Below the pieces are notes generated by a model that saw only the letters and a list, made by a program, of their open reading frames with translations, was not told the DNA's origin and did no database searches. From the NCBI GenBank assembly GCA_018398815.1, contig CM031614.1:52579767-52643766 (forward strand): DNA of 64,000 nucleotides. The letters run 5' to 3'. Of the stretch, positions 55,190 to 64,000 are shown piece by piece. The translations under genes and the position numbers were made by a program. Every line of letters begins with the position of its first letter. Position 1 is the first letter of the stretch. This DNA comes from Conus ventricosus (Eukaryota > Mollusca > Gastropoda > Neogastropoda > Conidae).

Positions 55190-58100
55190 ACATTGACACC
55201 AAACCCAGTACGGAGCGGATGAAGAAGGCGTGTCTCTCGGGAAGGAAGAGAGCTAGTGGAATGTGGGAATTTTTCAGCGTGATAGCAAGACTTTTGTTGC
55301 TCGATGTCCAAGTTCTTCAATGAGCAACAGTGCTAAAGGGTCCAGAGCTTATCGTATCAGGGCTGTCTGTATTTACAGCTTGCTTGGAGTTGGTTTCTTT
55401 AAGGAATTACTGAGGTAGATTAGGATGCTGTGGTGTGCATGTGGTGTCCCACTTTGTTGTTCGTGAGTCATCTGTATGTTCCAAATGGGGAGGTGTGGTT
55501 ATTTGTAGCATTTTCTTTTTTTATGAAAAGTAGGCTTGCGATAGATTTATTTTAAAAAACTCAGTTCTGTGGGGGAGATTTAGACTTTTGTTGTGTCAGC
55601 AAGTTTCAGAGGCTTTTGTTGGATGGATGTGGTGGCGTTTCCGCAGCGGTTGCCCACCAACGATGGCACTGTCCCCTGAGCAGTCTCTTGTCGGTAACAG
55701 CCTGAAACAGGTGGTGTCCTGTTCATGCTGGGTCAGAACACCTATCCACAGTCCCTTGGTGCGCCAAATGACTCAGCAGAGTTGTGCTTCCCCTGGTGAC
55801 TTTTAGCGACCCGATATTTGATTGCTTTCAATCTGTGTGGTTCCCGTGCCAGTGCAATGTTAGGACAGGGGTTGTGGTTTGTTGTGTGAAGATGCTGTGT
55901 TTGGGCAAGTGTGTGTTTAATTTTGTGGAGGGGTGGATGTAAGTGTGGGTGCATGAAATGAATGGCGTGTGTGTAATGCCAGTAGGAGTGCAGAAAAGAA
56001 GAGACACCCCCCCCCCCCCCTTCTCCCCCCCTCAAAAAAAAAAAAAACTAGCTAGACTGAGCAACTTTCCTGAGCAGCATAGTGAAATGGACATTCTTTG
56101 AGCAGCATAGTAAAAAGGCAGTTTTTATTTTAGAATGTTTGGTAAGAATGTGTTGGAACTTTGTTTCGATCACTTAAGGTTATTTTTTCTTGTGACACTT
56201 TTAAAAAAAATAGACAACGATACATTGTTGAGCCAAATCCATAAAAATGGGAAACACAACCATGTTTTATTTTGACAAAGAAAGCTTTAAAACCCGTTGG
56301 CAAAAACCCCACACACACACATGTAAAACTGTAGCTGTTGCCATTTCTCAGGGGATGCTAACTCCCGGGACAAAAAGTGTGAACATGATATCCATTGGAA
56401 ACAAAGCAAAAAAAATGTAAAAAAGAACCTAAAATGGCTCCAGTGCCGAGCCTTGACAGCAACATGTCAGCAGACGATCATCAAAGCTAAAATCCTTGCA
56501 ATCACCAGTCAGATATACCAATATGAACTTTATGTCTTTCTTTTGATATTACTTGGGGAAAGTAACACTTCCCAAATAAGTGTCCAGGTCTTTTTTTTCT
56601 TTCTTTTAATTTTATGCTGGTGAAAAGAAAAGTGAAATTTTTGTAGGGAAAAAAGAGGCTGACATCATTGTAAGATTGCATCCTTACGTGCAAGCCTGTG
56701 TGTGTGTGTGTTGAGAAGAGAGAGGATAACCAGCCAATTGTGCTTGAGTGCGACAAATGATTGAGTTACTTTTTTTTTTAAAAAAATTTTATGCGTATTA
56801 AATTGGAAATCAGAATTTAAGCACTTTATGTATACACCCCGCTGAATAAGCGATCAAAATCATATCTTCACTGAGAACATGTATTTAAAATTTTAAAAGA
56901 TGAAATTATTTTATTTTAGTTTCACTCAAATTTGGATAATCAAAAGTGTGTGGTTTTTCTCTATGCTAGAATAATGGTACTAAAGTCATCATGTAAAAAT
57001 AATTTTCAATGAACCGAGATCTCATCTAAAATATAGTTTGAGGTCGTTAATTAAAAAGTGGATTGCTCCTTGTATATTTTTTTAGATCAGGTTTTGTATT
57101 TATTAATGGTTTGATATGCTGTGTGTTAAAGGACCAACATGTGGTGTATTTTTTCTGAGTTAAAAACAGCATTTACAATGCTGAAGCTTTAGTACTTTTT
57201 AGTTGCATTGAAACAAGCTGTTTTTTGAATCTGTTGAAAATTGAAGAGCGAACAGGACTGCTGTATTCGAATACGATTCTTATTATTTGGCATTTGTTAA
57301 AACATGCTTTCTTGCCCTTTCTATATATGCATAGACATTGAACAAGTCATGAATAGAGGTATATCTGGAACCACTGCTGAAGATGCTTGGCTTGTCTGGC
57401 ATATATGCATCTAAGACCTTGAACAGAAGGTACTGAATAGGGTATAATCTGGACATGCTGAAAGAATTCAGTTCAGCACTTTTTCATTCTGTCAATGGTT
57501 TGGCGGGTTTTTTGCAAATGATGAGCAAGTATGGGAATCCTGCCATCTCAAAAGAAATTTACGAATATTCTTCACTTGCGTTGCGTGAATCTGAAACGTT
57601 TGGGTTTTGCAAAGGATTAACCCGCAACAATGAAGACTTTGCTGGTCCCCCGCCCCCCATGGTTTGTTCATCTATGCATACATCACGCAGACCAATGCCA
57701 ATGTTTAACATTCTTTTTGAAGGGTTTACTTAAACGGACTCCTGGTTGACATAATCAACCTTTTGTCTCTTGTAAATATGGCTTGAACAAACAGGCTACT
57801 TAAAATTGGATTACAGGCTTTTTGACTCTGAGAAACCGACAGTATGATTTATGTTAAATAATTCACACTGCCATGAAGGAGGTGGGAGGGGGGGGGGGGG
57901 GGTACTCTTTTGACTAGGACCAAAAGTAATGTGGATTATACTTTGGTTAACTTAGGGGATGGGGTAGAATAGGGTTTGGAGTATGCGAGTGTGCTAGCTC
58001 CAGGTCTGGTTTTGAATGTTTAGTCTGTGCATTGCAGTTTGAGCAGTGTTTGATCTGCCAGCAGTTTGCGATGAGGCCTTTGTGGTTGACGGACTGTGAA

Positions 58101-58650
58101 CTTGACTGGATTTGAAGTTAAGCGCTTCGTCTGCAAATCTTTCACAAAACTTCACAACCGCAGCAGTCTCATTTTGTAGTACTTTCCAGTAACATGAATA
58201 TTTCTGTGTTATGGGCTGTTTGTTCTTGGTTTCTAACATGAGTGCATGTCTGCAAGTGTTCTTTCCAACAACAAACAATTCCTAGTATTTCGACCTGGTC
58301 ATCCTCAGGGAACTTTCATGGAAACAACTACTTCGCCACATCCAGACACCAGTTCATGAAGCAATGAAGATATTTTTCTTGTCATCCCTCCCCTTTCCTC
58401 TAATACTGGCCTTGACAGGAACTTCTCTTAAATAACATTCATTGCTTGTTTTTATGTCAAAGCTGTTCTTTTTCACCTTTGTAATTTAAAGCTCCACGGT
58501 TCTATGCTGGTTGCAACTCGGCAAAAAAATATTCTTTCTGATCTTTTAAGTGTATGCAATACTTATAGTCCCTGAATTAGTATTACCAGAAAGAAAAAAG
58601 AGAGAGGAAAGAAACTGGAAAACAAGAATGTCATTTTATTTTAATTTTTT
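55190..58650. other. CSP 3' untranslated region and 3' flank
   Basis: No further gene recognised. A C-run and A-run lie at 56006-56047, a G-run at 57887-57902, and an imperfect two-copy repeat of about 90-100 bp (ATATGCAT...GAACA..GGTATA) at 57325-57460. A clear polyadenylation signal tied to the CSP transcript could not be chosen. The good-quality sequence ends at about 58.63 kb. Confidence 0.6.
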
Positions 58651-61600
58651 TGGGGCTTTGTAAAAGGGGCCCCCGGTTTTATTTTTTCAAAATTTTTTGA
58701 GATCCTTCCCCCTTTCCAACCCATCCCCCTTTTCCCTTTTTCTGTGGCAGTATTGTGCTTGACATAGTCCCGTCTCAATTTTGGGAAATTTGGGTTTGGG
58801 TACCTTTTTTCCGTCTCATTAGAGATGCCATTGAATTTTTAGCCAGGGTTTGGCACCGGGCGTTAAAAAACCCTGGTTTCTTCCATGTTTCCCCGGGACA
58901 CAGCTTTTCCACAAAACTTCCTAAAGGGTTTTTGGACTTGGACTTTTCAAATTGTCAAAGGGTGTTGTTTTTCATTGTTTTCCAGTCCCCTAAAAAGGGG
59001 GGGGGGGGGGGCCCTTTAATCCCCCCACAACCTAGGGGTTCTTTACGGGGCCTTTTGGGGGTCTTTCCTATTTTTGGGGGAAAACAATTTTTTTTTGAAA
59101 AAAATGGGCTTTTTTAAATTTAATAAAAAGGAACCCTTTTTTTGGGGTTTTTTTTACTGCCCCAAGGGAAGATGCTGACCCTTGAAATTTTGGGGGGGAC
59201 TTTTTGCGTTTTTCCTAAAGGACCCAAATCAAAATTTCAGCTTTGTACGACCTGCACGGCCCAAAAGGGAAACCCAAAACAGTATGCTGCTGTTTCCCCC
59301 GGGTTTTAATTGTCATTCTGTTAAATATTGACCCAAATTCTTAGCCCAAGGGTTTTTGTTATCATTTGTGACCAAAGAGACCGTTTTTTTTTCTTTTTGG
59401 GCATTCCTTACAATGTGCAATGTGTTTTTTACTTTGAAAATTCCCCACGACGTTAAAGGGGGAATGTGCAAAATCCTTGTCTTGCCATTTGTCAATGCAC
59501 CCTTTAAGAAGACTTTATTTCATTGGGGGGAAGTTTCGAACTGAGGGACACAAATTTTTAAACCTTGTTGTTAGGGGTTTTTGGTTAATCTGCGGATGGG
59601 GCTATAGGCCCGGCCCTGCATTGTTGGGTTGGGGTTTAGGACCATTACCAACTCACAGTTAAATTTTAAAAAAACTCTCTAAATTACCCAAGGGAAAAAT
59701 AAATCAGCAGGATAAAATTTTATGCCCGGGGTTTAAAAGATTAGTGTAGCATTGATTTTGCATTATTCATTCGGGTTTTTTCCCTTTTTTGTGTTGTTAT
59801 GCTTTCTTTTCCCCCTTTGTCTTTGAGGATTTTTTTTTTCAAATCGTCAGGGGAAACAATAAATTTTTTTTTAATCTCTACTTCTAGCAGTAAACTACCA
59901 CGGTCCCGGGTTTGGGGGTTGCTGGACCTGAAAAAAAGTTTGTGTATTGACCCCCTCCCACTGCTGCAATAAAAGGCAATTTTTCATGGTTTGAATTTTT
60001 ACGAGCCCCGTTCCCTTGTAAACCCCTTTGTTGTAAAAATTTTTAATTTACTGTCGAAAAGACAAATCTTTATTCCTTTTTGGGATTTTTTTCAGTTTAA
60101 ATCCCTTTTTTTCCCTTCCAAAGAAAAGGGGTCGGGTTTAAAAACCCATATCATAAAATTGAAAAAACGGTATGAACATCGCTGATTTGCGAGTCTTTGG
60201 GAAAAGGGGGTGTTGACTGGCCTTTAGTAATGTTTCATTACGTGATGGGGGGGTGAATGATAAAGGGCGGGGGGGAATTTAATGCATTGTTGTGAATAAA
60301 TCCCGGGTAATGCATATTTGGAATGATACAGGAGTAATGCAGTATTTGTGAATTTTCAGGAGTAATAAAGTTTTTTTGTGAATGATCGGGAGAAAATTTG
60401 CAGTATTTTTAATGATACGGATAAAGCAATAGTTGTGAAAAACACAGGGAAATGCAATAGTTGGGAATAAACACAGGATTTAATGCAATAGTTGTAAAAT
60501 GATACAGGAGAAAATGCAAAGTTGTGAATGTTTCGGGTTAATGCAATGGTTGTAAAATGCATCTAGGGGAAATTGTTGTACCCAATTTTAAAGCTTTTTT
60601 AAAACATGCTGTTGTATCCAAGTTAGCTTTACATGCTGTACCACCGCTGGGGAAAAGGGTTTCAGGGTTCCCCTGACCTTTGAGTTGGGGGATTGAAAAT
60701 TTGGGTTTTCCCCGGTCGTGAAATTTTATTTGTGAGTTTTTTTTTCTGCCCTGCCAGCCTTACCCAGACCCCAAGCTTGTTATGGGCTTTTTTTTAGAGG
60801 ACTAAGACCCCACAGTTGAGTTTCTTTAAACTAAAAAGGATGCATAGTTTCAAGTATTGTTTCCGTTTTCTGCCAAACACTGAGGTGCCCTGTAGGGCCC
60901 TGCCCGGGGGGGTTTTAAAAACCCTTGGGGAAAAAAATTGGGGAAATATTTACCGCCAATAAAAAGGGTTTAAAAAAGGGGAGTCTCCCTGCTGCGTCCC
61001 TTAAAACAAATTTGAAACCTGAATAAAATTTGTCGATACCTCAGAAAATGGGGGACGGGGGGGGCAACCCAAAGGGTACCAGGTTTTGCGAGTTTCTGCT
61101 TTTCCCCCTTTCCGTCCTATTTTTTGCAAAAAAAAATTTGTTTTTTGATGTTTTCCACACGGGCCTTCACTTCACGATTTTTAAACCTTTTGAAGAAGCT
61201 CCCGGGTGCATACTTTTGTTTTTTCCGTGTTCGGAATTTTTTTTGAAATGTGTTGGGAAAAACACAAACAAAAAAAGGGATTCAGTTAAGCCCTTGTCTT
61301 CCATAAACTATTTTCCCAGTTTTTTTTTTGGGAAAATCGTGTTGGGACAAACCCCTAAAAAAGGAAAAAATTTTTTTTAAGACTTGCCCCCTTTAAGCCC
61401 AGGGTTCAATGTTACATTAAAAAAGATTTTTTTGGTTTTTGGAAGTGTATTTTAATTTGGGGAAAAGTTTGTGTGAAAAAAAAAAGCCGGTTCCCGCGGG
61501 AAATTTTTTGCTTATTTCAACCCTCCCCCACCTTTGCTTTTTGGGAATTCATTCGGGTCGTAACCCCCAAAAAGGGGGCCCCCCCCTTTTTGGGGTGGAT

Positions 61601-64000
61601 TTAATAAAACTCAAAAAATCAACAGCTTGGTTTTTTGCGGGTCACGGAGAGCGGGTTTTTTGGTTTTTCCCATCAGCCCAATCTTTCTTTGGTCAATGCC
61701 ATTTTTTTGGAATATAATTTTGGTTAAAAAATTGACCTTTGCTGCCCAGCAGCAGAAGCCCAAAACCCCAAATTTGTAAAAGAGAGGAAGGGCAGAACTG
61801 CAAATACTGTTTTTGGTCTAGGAATTAAAACCTATTTTGGTCACGAAACCCCTTTACAGTTTTTCCTTTACGCTTTTCAAGTACACAAAGACGGGAAAAA
61901 CTACTTGCTTGAAAATACACACAGAAAAACCAACCCCACTTTTCCCCCCTTTGTCCAACTTTATTGCCCAAAGTAAAGGGTAAATCACCCCAAAAGCACC
62001 CATGCACCACCGAAAAGCCTTAAATTCTTTGTCAGCTGTTTGCTAAAAAACTTGGCTTTGACAGGCGGGCGGGCCTTGGGCCGGGGGTTTTTTCCCCCAG
62101 GCCTTGTATTACCCCTCAACGGGACAGCCCTCCTCACTGTGCCCAAAAGGGACTTCCCTCATAAACCCCTGAGGGGAATAATCCTCCCCAACTATGCCCT
62201 GGGGTTTAACAAATGGTAGAATTAAACCCAACGGGGACCAGGTTGCTTTCAAACTAAATACACAACTGAGGGAAAAAAATTTTCCTTGATTTGCCTGTGG
62301 AAAAGGGTTTGTTCATGCACATTGGGGGTTTTCATTTTCATACAATTCTAAGTTTTAAAATTAAACATTTTATAAGGCCACTGAACAAACAAAAAAAAAA
62401 ACCAAACAAACAGAACAACCAAAAAGGGGAAAACCCTTGTTAAGGGTATGTGTTTTTAAAGGCCATCTCCTAGTTTTAAGCCACATGAAAAAATTTTAAT
62501 TTTTTAACTAAATTAAATAAATAAAATTAAAGGTATGAAAACTGTGGGTTTGATACATTTTCCCTGGGGGTTTTTATGTGTCAAACTAACAAAAAAAAAA
62601 AATTTACAAGAGAAGCCCGGGGGCTAAATGCTTAACAATGAAAAACTGTTTCATAAAGGGGCCCTGGGGGCTTAGGGGGTAAAGTTTCAATTTTTTAATT
62701 CCAAGTTTGGGGTTTCGTTTTCCCCTTGAGATCAAAAAACCTATTTTCCTTTTTCTTTTTAGGCGAGAATTCCGAAGGAAGCTTTCCCTACAAAAAACAT
62801 ACAACAACAAAAACCTGCCAAAATTCCCATTCCGCTTTATTGCAAAGAGCAAGTCGTTTGTGTTTTTTTGGGATGGATGAAAAAGAAAAAACCTTGCCCC
62901 ACTGATGTCTTTTTTAGAAAATAACCCCCAAAGGGAAAAGTGAAAAATTAAAACCGTTTTTTAATTTTCAAGTTCAGCCACGGCTTTTCCCTTTGGGTGC
63001 CAGATAGACTATTTAGTACAACTCGCAGGCCCCGCTGACCCTGACCGTGTTTAAAGGCGTTTGCCGTGCGGGCCTTTGTCAGGCTCACCCCTTTTGGGGC
63101 CTTTTTGTCCCGGGTGGACTTTGTAGCAGGGTGCTGTGCGGGTGACTGATTTTGTTTTTTTCCAAATTTCGGAACAACTAAACCCTTAAAAAGTTTTTTT
63201 TCATTTGGGTTGCCCGAGGTTTTAAGTGAAGTAAACTTGTGTCTGTGTGGTTTTTAAAACCCTATTCAGAATCTTTAAAGTGGGGTTTTTTGTGTTTTTT
63301 AGTTTGCCCTTAAATGATATCAGTTTTTTTCCCGCAATGGCGTTCCCGCAGCAAGGGAGTGGAGCGTGAGTACAACCACGGTTATAAATGCGCACTTGCC
63401 AGACTGAAAACTATTGTCGTGTTTGTGGAAAAACGCGTTTTAAGAAAGGAGGAAAAGGGCAGGGGTTTTGTGGAAATTATGAAAAAAATATACCCAGAGG
63501 GGTTTTTTTTTGGGCAACATGAAGGGAAACCCAAAATTTTAGTTTTAGCAAAGGTGTGTGGGGTTTGTGGTTTTGTTGTGTGTGTGTGTTGTGTCTGTGA
63601 CTCTGTGTGTTGGGTGTGAGAGAGGGGAGAAGAAGAAAGAAAAAAAGAGAAGGAGTGTGTGCGTTAGTGTGTTGGGGTGTTTTTGGGTTTTTAAATTTAA
63701 GGTTTGTACCACCCAAAGCATGTTACCCTCACATCAGATCTTCTACTGTTGACCAATGTAAACATTTTTAGAAATGAAAGCATGCTACATTTCACACATG
63801 TAAAAAAAGGGATGCTTTCAGGCAAAAACAAAAGTTTTTGGTAAAAAGGGAAAGCCCCGGATACAGTTTTCCCGAGAGAGCAGAAAAATGGAAAAATGAG
63901 TATTGCAAAGTTTTTTTTTTTGTTTCCTTTTTTTGCATTTGGAAACAATTTGGGTGTGTGTGGTGTGTGTGTGTGTGGTGTGGTGAGAGAGAAGAGGAAA
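58651..64000. other. Low-quality AT-rich sequence, no gene recognised
   Basis: The texture is the same as at 13.6-29.6 kb: many homopolymers, short open frames, abrupt onset near 58.64 kb. Only the minisatellite at 60.28 kb and terminal GT repeats (63580-63610, 63953-63985) stand out. Genes could be hidden here. Confidence 0.6.
60280..60570. repeat. Minisatellite, about 30-34-bp unit
   Basis: About nine imperfect units of the form GTGAATGATACAGGAGTAATGCAATAGTT. Confidence 0.85.

Overview
The window is animal nuclear DNA. It has a spliced protein gene (a cysteine string protein, exons from about 47.55 to 55.19 kb), many (CA/TG)n microsatellites, and layer upon layer of transposable elements; no bacterial gene organisation is present. 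The repeat types (Ty3/Gypsy with a leucine-tRNA-like primer site, CR1/Jockey-type LINEs, a Polinton/Maverick, a pogo/Tigger-type DNA element, short tRNA-derived repeats) suggest a marine invertebrate, most likely a mollusc. The phylum is an inference, not something read from a marker gene.

Layout. 0-3.1 kb: intergenic, with a hairpin repeat, a TG microsatellite and one candidate minus-strand exon (2524-2622). 3104-10943: a complete Ty3/Gypsy retrotransposon with two 922-bp LTRs differing at only about two sites, flanked by a CGTG target duplication, but with pol broken by single-base events. 11-13.6 kb: a decayed minus-strand LINE fragment and low-complexity DNA. 13.6-29.6 kb: assembled sequence of visibly poor quality (homopolymer runs, almost no long open frames). 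Motif reading nevertheless recovers a plus-strand LINE reverse transcriptase (about 16.8-19.05 kb), then the left end of a large DNA transposon.

The most interesting object is that transposon, 19052-38826 (19.8 kb), a Polinton/Maverick. It has inverted terminal repeats of about 230 bp beginning 5'-AGAGAATG. It carries a protein-primed type B DNA polymerase (+), a retrovirus-like integrase (+), a packaging ATPase (-) and three unassigned genes of the right-hand module (+, -, +). The LINE frame is cut at 19051 and resumes at 38827 in the same protein, which proves a single insertion and fixes both ends. A second LTR retrotransposon (31794-36843) is inserted inside the Polinton and splits one of its genes, so three elements are nested.

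38.8-47.5 kb: the LINE remainder, a tRNA-derived SINE, a nearly full CR1/Jockey-type LINE (40.7-44.4 kb, tail (TAC)n) interrupted by another LINE fragment, and further LINE scraps on both strands. 47.55-55.19 kb: five coding exons of the cysteine string protein (J-domain HPD motif, cysteine string, C-terminal tail), with several one-base discrepancies inside otherwise conserved exons; its last intron holds a 1.94-kb pogo/Tigger-type element. 55.2-58.6 kb: 3' flank. 58.65-64 kb: again poor-quality AT-rich sequence with a minisatellite.

All calls rest on reading motifs by eye. Gene boundaries inside the noisy parts are approximate, and no database comparison was possible.
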